A DNA stretch of 64,000 bases from Microvelia longipes (lineage: Eukaryota > Arthropoda > Insecta > Hemiptera > Veliidae), in assembly GCA_018340805.1 (NCBI GenBank), contig JACMZG010001870.1, positions 47,435,053-47,499,052 of the forward strand. The letters are read 5' to 3'. A program made the translations under genes and the position numbers. Below the pieces are notes generated by a model. That model did not search any database. It had not been told where the DNA came from and was given only the letters and a program-made list of their open reading frames with translations. Below, in pieces: positions 45,629 to 57,130 of the stretch; position 1 is the first letter of the stretch, and each line of letters opens with the position of its first letter.

Positions 45629-46208
45629 AATAGTTATTTATGTCATAAGGCTGAGAAGTGTGTCTTTATGTCACGGCAATTAGATTTACCGACGAGCGAA
45701 GCGAGTCGGGAAAAATTGCCAAGACAAAGACATTCTCAGCCGGATGGCATACACTATATTTTTGAGGTAGCACTCATTAAATAAAATGCGCTATATACTT
45801 AATTGAAAAAAAAAACGTCTAATTATATTATCGCCGTCATTGAATTCATCCATAGCTTCACACTTTTACTCAAAAATGTAAAAGCTTTACAATGAACACA
45901 CAAAAATTGTCAATTAGAGCAGCTTTTAAAAACGAAAAAAAAAATTAGTCTATGAACAAAAACAGAAACAAAATGAACGTTTTTAAAGAAACCTCATGAA
46001 GGTTTTACACAGATTGTTTTTTTGAATACGCTACCTTACAGTAATGGCGGCTATATATGAATTACTTTTACGGCCTAGGAGTTCTTTTACATTCATTATT
46101 GTCCTCGGAGGTGAAAAGTACTAAATAACCTCCTATAACAATAATGATTGGCTTCTCATCCTAAAAACGGTCTAATAAAGTGCTCAATTACGTACTGCCT
46201 CAAAAAAA
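45629..46208 (+). mobile_element. Composite hairpin+TIR element, copy 3
   Basis: Same order and ends as 2466-3059, starting AATAGTTATTTATGTCATAA and ending TACTGCCTCAAAAAAA. Small internal deletions. Confidence 0.8.
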
Positions 46209-46421
46209 GGAAATTACACGCTAGGTCTAGATGTCATACAAAAACAAGGCTGCTTCGCGGCCACATGGTGCTTGTCCTATATCAGTTTGTCATATTCTTA
46301 GAATAATGCTTTATATAGAAGGTACCTATATTTGAAGCAAATATTATCTGGAATCCCCTCCTTTTATTTTTTCAATACATCGTCGCACACCCTGTATATA
46401 GAACATATATTATGTATACAG

Positions 46422-46952
46422 TCTTAGAATAATACTATACATAGAAGGAGCACTACTGATAACAGCAAAGCCGGTTCACTGGTGGTCTTAAGTAATGCTA
46501 CCAACCTAACAATATAGAATTTTCTTATAACAAAGTTGACAATACTTCCGGTTGCAGAATCATTATGTTCTATTGTTTTTAATGAATGATTAGTCATAAA
46601 ATACTAATATAAATATCGGTGCTAAAGTATTTTAATCATTGTAAACTGTATTTTAATTAAAATTATATTAAAAGTAGTCCTCAACAACAAAAATTTAGAT
46701 TCTTGTATTCCTCTACCCTTTTGCCATCTAAGACCGGGTTTATTAAATACTCAGCAGGTGTTTTAAGTTATTATATTTGTTCTTTACGACCTTTCTTCGT
46801 AAAATGGATATTTATGATACATATATAAAATAATGTTTTGTTGTTAGGGTGGTACCCCTACTTAAGACCACCAGTGAAGCAGCTATTGTGTTATCAGTAG
46901 AATTACATTGGTTTACGATCCTATGCTCCTTCTATATTAGTATTATTCTAAG
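46422..46952. mobile_element. TIR element family H, copy 1
   Basis: About 100-bp imperfect terminal inverted repeats: CTTAGAATAATACTATACAT and CACTGGTGGTCTTAAGTAAT at the left, inverted at the right as CTTAAGACCACCAGTGAAGC and GTATTATTCTAAG. An inverted copy lies at 57131-57692 and an interior fragment at 47645-47795. No transposase. Confidence 0.8.
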
Positions 46953-46999
46953 GTCATATTACTAGTTTATAAGTTGTATATATAACTACTTATAGTTTA

Positions 47000-47052
47000 T
47001 ACATACATACATACATATATTATATATATATAATATATATATATTATATATA

Positions 47053-47085
<33 letters not shown>

Positions 47086-47090
47086 CTATA

Positions 47091-47181
<91 letters not shown>

Positions 47182-47230
47182 TTATATATATTATATATAT
47201 ATATATATGATGTATGTATGTATGTATGTA
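47000..47230. repeat. (TA)n with CATA/TATG ends
   Basis: Long TA tract, ACATACATACAT at the left and TGTATGTATGTATG at the right, so the whole can fold back. The 92-codon minus-strand Ile-Tyr frame is the microsatellite. Confidence 0.9.
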
Positions 47231-47644
47231 TGTTGTATGTACGAGATTTTTGTTCCTAGAAGTTTCTATGGACACGATAATTTTCGAACGCTTTTTGAAC
47301 GTTTGAAGCTAGGTACAAAAATCAACTTCGTTAATGTCTCGAACCCTATTGTTTTTTAAATACGTGTGACGTCATGAACCCACAAAAATCACACCACAAA
47401 TATTTTTAAAAAGATCACAAGTCTTTATATAGTTTTTAGATTGGGCTGAAAATTTTTACACATACACTGCTGTGTATGGTTCACAAAAATACAGTTTCAT
47501 TATATTATCAGTATCAGAGTCGATTTTATTGATTGAAATATATATGTTAAACAAAACATAATGTCATTGATTGACATAATATAAACAATTCTGGTTTTTT
47601 GACAAATAAATTTGAAAATTCCCTTGTATCGTGGCAGCATTCCA
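47231..47644. repeat. Decayed dispersed repeat
   Basis: ACGAGATTTTTGTTCCTAGA, GAACGTTTGAAGCTAGGTAC and GACGTCATGAACCCACAAAA are loosely similar in order to the middle part of family F. Confidence 0.4.
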
Positions 47645-47795
47645 CTTATATAAACCAGTAACAACAAAAATGTAGATTCTTGTATTCCGCCACCCTTTGC
47701 CATCTAAGACCGGTTTTTTATTAAATACTCAGCAGGTGTTTAAGTTATTACATTTGTTCTTTACGATCTTTCTTCGTAAAATTAGGGTCTTTTAC
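47645..47795 (+). repeat. Interior fragment of family H
   Basis: AACAACAAAAATGTAGATTC through CCATCTAAGACCGG to TTCTTTACGATC matches 46684-46800. No terminal repeats. Confidence 0.7.
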
Positions 47796-48621
47796 TTGTT
47801 TTTTTTTTTATTTCTTTATTTATTGTTTTATATTTGTCTGAGTGTATTTATTATTATTATTTTTTTTTCTTTTCCACTTTTGTGGGTTTTTTGTGCAATT
47901 TTTCTTTGAAATGTAGAGATGTAAAAAGGGCTTAAGCCCGTTGATGTGCTAATAATAAAAAAAAAAAAATATAAACCAGTAACATGAACAACTGACAAGG
48001 TACAACATAGTGGCAACGGAGCGGCAAAGAGTCCGAAAACGTCTTGTTTTGAAATGTTTAGTGGGTCATTAATGTGGGTTAATGACGTCATACATATTTC
48101 ATAAACAATAGCGAAAATTTGTGCAGCCCCTTTATAAATTTAGGCTCTAATCCCAATTATAGAAAACTATTTTCTATAATTATTATTATTATTGGTATAC
48201 AAGAAAATTATAGTTACTATATCAAATTAAATCGATCTATAAAGATCGATATATTGATAGGTAAAAGATTTCGATTGGCAATGACATTTAATCATTTGAC
48301 AAGGGTTACATCTTCTTACAAACTTAATCCCAACAGGTATAATGCACCTTAAAAACAACGATAAGAACTTCCAAAGTCGATGCATATGATGGAACGAGGA
48401 TTTAAAAAATAAAGTCAAGGTTTAGTAACAAAGGATTTAGAGATCAAAAACCTCATCAGGCATAGATGAGATAGGTATCTAGATCACTCTCCATCTATCT
48501 AGATTAATCTGTAAGTTTAAAAGGTTTTATAAAAGAGGAAATAAAGCTATTCTAAACGAAACGATAGCATACTAGGTAGCGCCAGAATTACCTATAGTCC
48601 GTAAAAAGAAAAGATATTTAA
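47796..48621. other. Anonymous sequence
   Basis: Several short unrecognised open frames; T-rich 47790-47880. No gene supported. Confidence 0.45.
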
Positions 48622-48925
48622 ATTGGATATTTCTAAGTAGAAATAGACGTACTTCGTACCGAATACATCTAAGTAGAAATATACGTACTTTGTAAATACA
48701 TTTAAGTGAAATATACGTACTTTCGTACGAATACATCTAAGTAGAAATATACGTACTTTACGCATCTAAATAGAAATATACGTACGTATACATTCTAAGT
48801 AGATAATATACTTTGTACCGAATACATTTAAGTAGAAATATACGTACTTCGTACCGAATACATCTAAGTAGAAATATACGTACTTCGTACCGAATACATC
48901 TAAGTAGATATATTCGGTACGAAGT
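48622..48925. repeat. 36-bp minisatellite, about 8 units, terminal unit inverted
   Basis: GAATACATCTAAGTAGAAAT and ATACGTACTTCGTACC. The last 30 bases (ATATTCGGTACGAAGTACGT) are the inverse of the unit. Confidence 0.9.
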
Positions 48926-49584
48926 ACGTATACCGCATCATTTTAAAGTACGTGCCAAATTAAACTTCTACTATAAATCGTGTAGCAATACAGTACATCA
49001 TCATTGAATAGCTATGATCTATGGCTATCTGTACATACTTTATGCTGGACAGTAAAGTATGTCACAGGCTATGGTGGTCTGTTCTATCCAGGATTGTAAT
49101 CTTGGTCAGACGAGTATATGTTTTCCTTTGGGCAGAACAAAGAAAGTTGATGGTATTCTACAACCCACAACCCTAATGAGAGTTAAAAAGTTAGTAAGAA
49201 AGGCTATATAATTATATATTATATAATAATATATAATATATAATATATATATATTATATATATATACATACATATATATTATAGTAAGTAAGGTCCATTA
49301 AAAGTGGACAACTTACTAGGGTTTAATAAAGTGGTCTCCCTCTCCTTGTTTAATCATCAATGAAGCACAAGTTTTAACAAAAGTTCAATTTAAAATTGAA
49401 CTTATGTTAAATTTTAAATTTAACATAATGAACTTATGTCCATTATGCATGTATTAAGTTGACATGCTGAACTTATGTCCAGCATGACAACTATTTAGTT
49501 GTCATGCTGGACACAGATAGGCACTATGTTATGAATTAATACAATTTTAAAGTGAATATAGAGTTTCCTGTGGAAAGAATTCAA
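48926..49584. other. Anonymous; short hairpins
   Basis: Interrupted (TA)n at 49200-49282 and nested inverted repeats at 49380-49440 (TTAAATTTTAAATTTAA) and 49470-49510 (GTCCAGCATGACAAC / GTTGTCATGCTGGAC). No gene. Confidence 0.6.
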
Positions 49585-49815
49585 GGAGAGTGGAAGTACG
49601 TGTATAGTACTGTACCCATGTAGGAGATGATAGACCTCCCATGTGGAGATGGATAGTACTGTACTCCATGTAGGAGATGAATGTACTGTACTCCATGTAG
49701 GAGATGGATAGTACTGTACTCCATGTAGGAGATGCATAGTACTGTACTCCATGTAGGAGATGGATAGTACTGTACTCCATGTAGGAGATGGATAGTACTG
49801 TACCTCCATGTAGTG
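49585..49815. repeat. 28-bp minisatellite, about 8 units
   Basis: GTACTGTACTCCATGTAGGA plus GATGGATA. Deletions shorten two units. Confidence 0.9.
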
Positions 49816-49993
49816 GAATAATGCTCTTATCTTATAGTAATTTTTATTGCCTGAAGATGGGACTCTGGCTTATTATTGCCATATAACTACAAATAAACTG
49901 TGGTACAAGTTAACAATTTGTTAAACCAAGAAGAAAAATTAACCAAATTAATTCAATTTCATTCCAAACAAAGTAAAAATACAACCAAAAATA

Positions 49994-50100
49994 AGACGGG
50001 AGTCAAAGAAAAAATAATAATGGGAGTCAAAAATAAGACGGGAGTCAAAGAAAAAATAATAATGGGAGTCAAAAATAAGATGGGAGTCAAAGAAAAAATA
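49994..50100. repeat. 42-bp tandem repeat, about 2.5 units
   Basis: GGGAGTCAAAGAAAAAATAA and GGGAGTCAAAAATAAGAC alternate. The unit is a multiple of three, hence open frames on both strands. Confidence 0.9.
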
Positions 50101-50953
50101 TGAAATAAATAACAGAAAAGACATCACATATCCTTTCGCTTTTATCCTGATTATCTTCATTACTGATCGATAAAACTTGAATTCAAGAAAAAACAAAAGA
50201 GTGCTGTCTGTATATACTTGGTTTTGTATCGATAGGTAGGTTTGTTATACTAGTTGGTAAAGATGAAAGTGAAGCTGCGGTAACAACCAGTTGCTTGTAT
50301 CTATAGACAACCTATAGATCCTGACGTATCGCTTTCACTATTAAAATAATTTCCTTCTTAATATTATTATACTGTCACGAGCTGTTTTTCACGATTCTTA
50401 TCTCGACTTGCAAGGTTCATCACAAGGCTTCCGATTGTTTTATCATTTGCACTGAGCGCCGAAGAAGATCGGGTATCGTTGTTCTGGTGAAGATTTCGTT
50501 TCTATTAATTGCACAATAAGTGCCGAAGAAGATGGGTTATCGTCGTTTAGTTGAAGATTTGAAAAAAACTGTTTGTTTTGAAATAGTGTTGAATCGTTTA
50601 ATAATTTCACAATAATAACCTGAAGAGGGAATGACAAAACCTTTCATAACCTACTGAAGGAAAATTTTGGGGTTCCCAGCAAAAAATGTTTCCAAATACT
50701 CTGTTCTTTATCAATAAATAATCCAAAAACCAAAGTTTTTGGTTTATTTATTTATATAAATTTATAAATAAAAGAGAAAAAAAAATTACTCCTTCACAAA
50801 AACCAAAGGTTCAAATTACAAACAACCAAATGGTTGTTATGGAAAACCAGCTGAACAACAACCATTTACTGTCCAAGAGATATGTATATTGGTGTTTTCT
50901 TTTTGTTACATCTTTTTTGTAAGTTTAATTATGTTATCGGATAGTAATATACG
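50101..50953. other. Anonymous sequence
   Basis: GCCGAAGAAGATCGGGTATCGTT-type segment at about 50457 repeats once at 50521. No gene. Confidence 0.45.
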
Positions 50954-51594
50954 TTTTTTGAGGGTAGTACGTAATTGAGCACTTTATGGGACCGTTTTTT
51001 AGGATGAGAGCCAATCATTATTGTTATAGGAGGTTATTTAGTACTTTTCACCTCGAGGACAATAATAATTAAAAAAACTCCTAGGACGTAAAGTGATTCA
51101 TATTGTTGCCGCCATTACTGTAATGTAGCGTGTTCAAAAACAATCTGTGTTAAACCTTCATGAGCTTTTTTAAAAACGTTCATTTTGTTTCTGTTTTTGT
51201 TCGTAGACTAATTTTTTTTTCGTTTTTAAAAGGTTTTCTAATTGACAATTTTTGTGTGTTTATTTGTAAAGCTTTTACTTTTTTGAGTAAAAAAGTGTGG
51301 AAGCTATGATGAATTTAATGACGGCGATAATATGGAGTTAATAATAATTGACGTTTTTTTTCAATTAAGTATATAGCGCAGTTAATGAGTGATTTTTTTG
51401 GTTTTTTTTTAATGAGTGCTTTATTTAATGAGTGCTACCTCAAAAAAAATAGTGTATGCCATCCGGCTGAGAATGTCTTTATGTCTTGGCAATTTTTCCC
51501 AACTCGCTTCGCTCGTCGGTAAAATCTAATTGCCGTGACATAAAGACACACTTTCTCAGCCGCTTATGGCATAAATAACTATTATTTATTTATT
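50954..51594 (-). mobile_element. Composite hairpin+TIR element, copy 4
   Basis: Reverse-complement copy with a 30-bp extra stretch near 51385-51430, where TTTAATGAGTGC is duplicated. Hairpin module present. Confidence 0.8.
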
Positions 51595-51997
51595 TAAAAC
51601 AAAAAAATTAGTACAAATTCTAATGTTACCCTATAGACAACATATGGTCAAGGACCATAGGTCATCTATGACTAACTAGACCATCTACTAAACTAGATCT
51701 AGGGTGGGGGAATGTAGAAAGTGTGATGAATGAGACTTGAAATGGTTAACCGGATACATAAATTTAAAATTCACCTAATTATACACGCTTTTGTAATATC
51801 TTAGATGTTTGATTTTAACCAAGGCAAACGTGTAAAAAGTCAATGGACCTGTTTGTCGTTTAGATGCCATCAGAATATTTAGATATCAAGTTACACAACG
51901 AGTAGTTCGCTATAGCAAATTTTCATATTGTCAGACTGTATAAAAACAAGGTTTTAAAGTACATTTAAAAATGTTTAGAAATATGTATAGCTTTAAA

Positions 51998-52270
51998 CAT
52001 AGAGATATATACTAGAAGGGGCATAGCCTATCTTAATACATTGAAAGGCCTGAAACATTTTTAGAGAGGCTCTCAGGGGCTATGTGTAACCTCATTGAAA
52101 CCTCCTCCAAGAGGGATATGAGGTTATAATTAATCAATTGTTTTGGGCTTCCCACAGATTGTTTGTGTTGTGATTTGTATTTTATTTGATGATAATGATT
52201 ATCGAATGTGGTCAGGTTACTTTTTCGATGTTTCAAAATTCAACTAAAACTCTAGTAATATATCTCTATG
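51998..52270 (+). mobile_element. hAT-like MITE with 8-bp duplication
   Basis: Terminal inverted repeats CATAGAGATATATACTAGA / CTAGTAATATATCTCTATG, 273 bp in all, flanked by GCTTTAAA at 51990-51997 and 52271-52278. An 8-bp duplication and a CA...TG end fit hAT. The 67-codon minus-strand frame inside has no domain. A truncated copy is at 42108. Confidence 0.85.
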
Positions 52271-52284
52271 GCTTTAAAACTTAA

Positions 52285-52500
52285 AATAAGTTGATAAAAC
52301 GCGGGCCTTCTACCCGTAGCTGCTACGCAAAGTTAGCCCCTCAGAACGCTGCACACATTGTAGTTTGTTCATATTATTTGTAGTTTCATCTCTATTAATT
52401 GTTACAAGTCATTTTCCCATGTATTTAGCTAATTTTCATAGCTTCGCCTGACAGAGCTGCTTCGCGGCTCTGTGAGTCTCGTTATGTCCCTTCGGGTCGC
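52285..52500 (+). repeat. GC-rich hairpin repeat J, copy 1
   Basis: GGGCCTTCTACCCGTAGCTGCTACGC, a central block with GTTTGTTCATATTATTTGT, then ACAGAGCTGCTTCGCGGCTCTG. Same order as 58638-58858, more diverged. Confidence 0.65.
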
Positions 52501-52680
52501 CCATATAGACCTTGAACGTAAGCGTTCAACTATTATTTTACCCATTTTAGAGTAAAAGAAACCTTCTTTTTGATAATTGCCGATGACGTTATAATTAAGT
52601 TATTTGACAACTGCTGCCCGAATGAAAATGAAATTTTTATAACCCTTCATCATAGAAACAGATAAAATAAAAAAATCCCA

Positions 52681-52855
52681 GTTAAAGGGTTTTCAGACCC
52701 ATCAGGGTATTTACCCTGCGGGATCCATCTCCAGGTGGGTTGCATCTACTCTGCTATATGAATTCAAATACTATTCACATAAATTTAGAGCCAAGCCTCG
52801 GTTGCAAATCCCGGATCTCTGGGGCGGAAATCGAGTGACTGATACGATCACAGTC
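52681..52855 (-). mobile_element. tRNA-derived SINE, partial copy 3
   Basis: Minus strand GATCCGGGATTTGCAACCGA in the B-box position and CCACCTGGAGATGGATCCCG + CAGGG-AAATACCCTGATGGG towards the tail, parallel to 35420-35590. Head lost. Confidence 0.55.
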
Positions 52856-53136
52856 ATGCAGGCAGACACAAAGGCATACACTTGTGCCAAATTTTAACTC
52901 AATTAGACAATTTTCCGATTTTCAACGGTGAAAATCGTTAAAAAATGTTAAAAAACTTGATTTCATTCGATACAAATGATAAGAGTGAACAAATACTAAT
53001 GAAAAATAATGAAACTAATCAATAGATATCTATAGGCAGTAATTAAATAGATTATGAATACTGATATTTGTTAGATCTATATAAGACTACATGCATGCAA
53101 ATTTTCAAATTGATACCAACTGTTTTTCGCATTTGA

Positions 53137-53822
53137 TGAATTTTTACTTTTTTCATTTATACCGTAGATATATAAAAAAAAGTATTGCGTTTGCAAAAAA
53201 AATCCGAAGTTGTCTCTCTGTATATATATATGTGTGTGTTTGTGAGTCGGTTGACATCGTAGCGCCCAGTGTATTTATGCTATAGAGTTGAAATTTTGTA
53301 CAAAAATCAGTCTACCGCTGTAGTTGTGCTATTCGGAAAATAATTTTTTATGACGTCACTAACCCGCGATAATGACTCAGCAAAATTTTCGAAAAATCAT
53401 AAAACGCGGAAAAATGATGCAATCAGATTGAGTTTTGGCAACTCAGCACTAACATATGTGCTAAGTTTCATCTCATTATCAGCATTAGTTCAATATTTAT
53501 TGAATGACTTAAGTACGTTTTTTTAAAAAATGTTAAAAATTGGAAAATGGTCCAATTGAGCTTAAATTTGGTACAAGTGTATACCATTACTTAATAAATA
53601 AGTAAACTAAGTTTCGTTTTAATATGACAAGTAAATACATGATTTTTGTTAAATCACAAAAATTAAGCAGCATTGAACGTGGTCAGTGTTGTATGGGTGA
53701 CCGCTGAGAATGAAACAACAAATACTATCTAAGTACGAGCGTAGCGAGTCCGAAGCAGGGAGGATGAGCGTAGCGAATCCGATGTGAAGAGAAAAAGTTC
53801 CGAGGTACCCCGTACCCAAATT
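53137..53822 (+). repeat. Family F, longest copy
   Basis: Order: TTTTTACTTTTTTCATTTAT start; TGTGTGTGTTTGTGAG microsatellite; GTTGAAATTTTGTACAAAAA; ATGACGTCACTAACCCGCGA; GCGGAAAAATGATGCAATCA; CTAAGTTTCATCTC; 5S-like segment; GAGCGTAGCGAGTC; tail AAAAAGTTCCGAGGTACCCC. Useful as the reference for the other fragments. No open frame. Confidence 0.75.
53661..53705 (+). promoter_or_regulatory. 5S-rRNA-like internal promoter segment
   Basis: AAATTAAGCAGCATTGAACG, GGTCAGTGTT and GTATGGGTGACCGCT align with the A box, intermediate element and C box of 5S rRNA at about the normal spacing. Confidence 0.55.
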
Positions 53823-54575
53823 TTTAAATTTTTACAGTAATTATTGAAATCATAAAAATATTTTTGCGCAAAGCACAACAAGAACACAAAGTTGATTTTT
53901 TGTAACAACTTTCAACTCTTTTTTTGGCCCATTGACTGACATGTTCACATGCGGTCTTGACATTGTTTATGTGTAGAAATGACAATTCCTTGTCGTCTTA
54001 TAACCAAATAAGTCGGATAGTACGCAGAATAAATTATTATAGTACAGTTTTTGGCAATCAAATACTGAAATACGACTACACATAAGAGCGACATAAACCC
54101 TATAACAACTGTTAAAATGTACGTATGGACAGCTGTCGATGAATCTAAAGTATCTAGCGATAATTTGATTATTATTTCACTCAGCTATATTCTTTGCAGA
54201 TGTTAATCAGTTCACAGCTAATTTAAAATACGACAGCATACAATTGGTAATCGTGAACTAACATTTTTCATGTTTCGAGAGCTCGTAAATATTTTAATTT
54301 AATTCGGTTACAATACTAAAATAGTTTTGCGATCCCAGCAACTGCATACTTAAACCCCTTGACTTAAATAAAGCTAAAAATTACTCAGTAGAACTCTCTA
54401 AGAAAGGTAATGTAACATTTAATTTGGTACATATCCTCGACGAAAAGATATTTTCTTTTATATCATAGATTACAAATGACATATAGTGATAGCGATTAGA
54501 AAGAGAAGATAGACCTTAGTTAGAAGATAATGTTCCACCTTATGAGTCCTAGTGCAGGCATTTTGTGGTTAAATC
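53823..54575. other. No feature seen
   Basis: Anonymous AT-rich sequence between two elements. Confidence 0.45.
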
Positions 54576-54999
54576 GGGTGCCATTCGTTGGAGCTCCAAA
54601 TCGTTGGAGCTCCAACGATATGGAGCGCCAATGAATGGCGCGCCAACGAATTTCCTGCACTTACATTTTCTCGCGTGATTTCTCTAAAAATTCATAGACG
54701 CTCCAAGTCGTTAGAGCGCCATTCTTTGGCGCTCCATATCGTTGGAGCTCCATTTGAAATGGGAGCTCGAACGATTTGGAGCGTCTATGAATTTTTAGAG
54801 AAATCACACAAGAAAATTAAAGTGCAAGCAATTCGTTGACGCGCCATTCGTTGGCGCTCCATATCGTTGGAGCTCCACTTTAAATGGAGCTCCAACGATG
54901 TGGAGCGCCTATAAATGGCGCTCCAACGAATTGGAGCGCAAATGATGGCGCGCGAACGAATGGAGCTCCAACAACTTGGAGCGCCAACGACTGGTACCC
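54576..54999. mobile_element. Foldback element built of short palindromes
   Basis: Outer ends GGGTGCCATTCGTTGG and CCAACGACTGGTACCC are inverted. Inside, CGTTGGAGCTCCAACG, TGGCGCGCCA and GGAGCGCC recur in both orientations, and a larger inverted pair (CTCTAAAAATTCATAGACGC and complement) spans 54655-54830. TAAATC lies on both sides, two bases off at the right. The open frames on both strands follow from the palindromy. Confidence 0.8.
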
Positions 55000-55134
55000 T
55001 CTAAATCCACATAAAGAAGAGGCGTGACTATACTCTTAGCTTCTACAGCTTCAAATACAAACAACACGTGCCCCACTGCCAGACCAGGCTTTCCTGCTCT
55101 CGAAACCATATTTAATACAGACTAAAATTAAGTC

Positions 55135-55350
55135 TTAAGTTTTACCTAAACCCAGGTTCATTCAGGGCTTGGTATCTTTTACGAGTACCAGACATCGCCA
55201 GAGCACGGAACCACCGGCTTAACGACTCTTTCGAAGAACGGCGCGTGAAAGGATTTCCATCCCTCGCATGAAAATTCTAAAGGCCCCGACTGGGATCGAA
55301 CCCAGACTGTCTGGGTGGCAGGCGCACGTGCTAATCATTACACCACCGGA
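55135..55350 (-). mobile_element. tRNA-Gly-type SINE, copy 2
   Basis: Minus strand head GGTGGTGTAATGATTAGCAC, GTGCGCCTGCCACCC (anticodon GCC position), B box GGGTTCGATCCC, body TTTCACGCGCCGTTCTTCGA and CGTTAAGCCGGTGGTTCC. Parallel to 37222-37429. Confidence 0.85.
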
Positions 55351-55351
55351 T

Positions 55352-55500
55352 ATAGTATAATATATATATATAATATATTATATATATATATATATATATA
55401 TAATATACATTGCCATTGTTAGCATTTGGCAAGTAGAGGAAACGATTTTCCCAACATTTACCTCCCCGCTTCTACCGTCCGAAAAATCTCATAAGCGTCA
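55352..55500 (-). repeat. Repeat G, copy 2
   Basis: (TA)n at 55358-55404, then, on minus from 55498, GTTTGACGCTTATGAGATTT and a frame reading FDAYEIFRTVEAGR. More diverged than the other two copies. Confidence 0.45.
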
Positions 55501-55786
55501 AACTTATTTATATAATAAAATATCAGAACTGGTCAACGCAAGGCGTAATGTCTTCAGTAAATTATGCCAGTTATATCAGTGTCATTTTTCCGGTTTATTG
55601 GATTCAATCATCCAGTCCAGCGAGATTATACAAATCACTAGATTATTAGTTCTGCTACATTACTTGGAATAATAATTGTCTCAATAGACTAAGTATTACA
55701 TAATCTTTCAATAAAGGTTATTGCATCTGTAACCTGTATTTCCTACACATTATTAAGAGTATACAACCTCTATAAAAAGAAATTCA

Positions 55787-55925
<139 letters not shown>

Positions 55926-56278
55926 ATATATTTGAGTTTCATAGAGGCAGTATACTCTTAATAATGTGTAGGAAATACAGGTATATATAGTAAGTAGTAA
56001 GTAATATATACAGTAATATAATATATAGTAAGTAAGTAAGTAATCCATTCATTATGTTATCGTTACATTCATTGCTATAATTTAGTATATTTTACAAACA
56101 TAAATCAGCCATTGCAGCTGTGGACATGCGAGTTCTATGCTTTTATAAGTGTAGATAACGCTTTAAAATTATTTAAATAGTTTTGAAATAATTTTATAAT
56201 CTATTTTTTTTTAATTTTATTTATATTTTTCAAAATGAAGATATTCTAAAAATTTATTTATAATTATTTTTATTCATT
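55926..56278. other. GTAAGTA-rich sequence, no gene
   Basis: Complement of 55738-55770, then several AGTAAGTAATATA repeats to 56045. The rest is AT-rich. Confidence 0.5.
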
Positions 56279-56283
56279 TTATA

Positions 56284-56336
<53 letters not shown>

Positions 56337-56374
56337 GTTAAGTGTAAGTGTAATCTATTCTTTACACAACCAAG

Positions 56375-56461
<87 letters not shown>

Positions 56462-56462
56462 T
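56279..56462. repeat. (TA)n / (TG)n microsatellites
   Basis: Two TA tracts, the second ending in (TG)n where family F sequence begins. Confidence 0.9.
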
Positions 56463-56640
56463 GTGTTTTTACGAATTAAGTTCTAAGTTTTCCGTTACAT
56501 GCTTTTTAAAACCTTCTGAGGGATTTTCACAAAGTTGTGTGTGATTCAGTTATCATCGTAGCTCACAGCGTTTTCATGATAGAGAGTTGAAACTTGGTCA
56601 AAAATCAATCTTTTTGTTTGTTGTACTGAGGAAATCTTGG
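56463..56640 (+). repeat. Family F fragment
   Basis: AAAACCTTCTGAGGGATTTT, TCACAAAGTTG, then GAGTTGAAACTTGGTCAAAA, as at 9395-9515. The microsatellite upstream occupies the usual TG-rich position. Confidence 0.6.
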
Positions 56641-57130
56641 TCTCGAGTATTAAGCAGGAACTCAATTCTTTTTCTAATCAACTACTGTGTTAGGCGAGGA
56701 AAAGTTAAAATCAATTATTTATCATTATTTTATAAAGTTTCATTAACCAGGAAATACTAAAAATATAAAACAATACTTACAATAATAAAGAATAATCTCG
56801 GTTAGGGCGTCTTCTGTAACGAAAAATAATAAAAATTAAAATCAATTGAACTTTACCTTTTAACACTGAAAAAAGTAGTTTTTTTGTCATGCTTTGGCGT
56901 TGGTTTCAGACGTTTCAAGTTTCCTTCCCAACGTCTGGACGCACTATAAGCATTGACAAAATAGGAAAGAGAGGGTAAGACGGGAGTGAGCTGGACAGCT
57001 CAAGATAAGATTTTTTTCTTTGTATTATGGTACCATTTTTTGGTACAGACCAGATTTTAAAACAGCCCTTGGTAGCCTGTTTTTAGATTCTTTTCAATAA
57101 TTAAATTGATTGAATATACCCGAGAATGAT
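56641..57130. other. No feature seen
   Basis: Anonymous sequence. Confidence 0.4.

Noticed and set aside
46380..46400. CACACCCTGTATATA insect-repeat end
   Set aside because: Motif is suggestive but the other end could not be located.
46997..47275. Ile-Tyr-rich frames, here and at 34734 and 55791
   Set aside because: Microsatellite translation.
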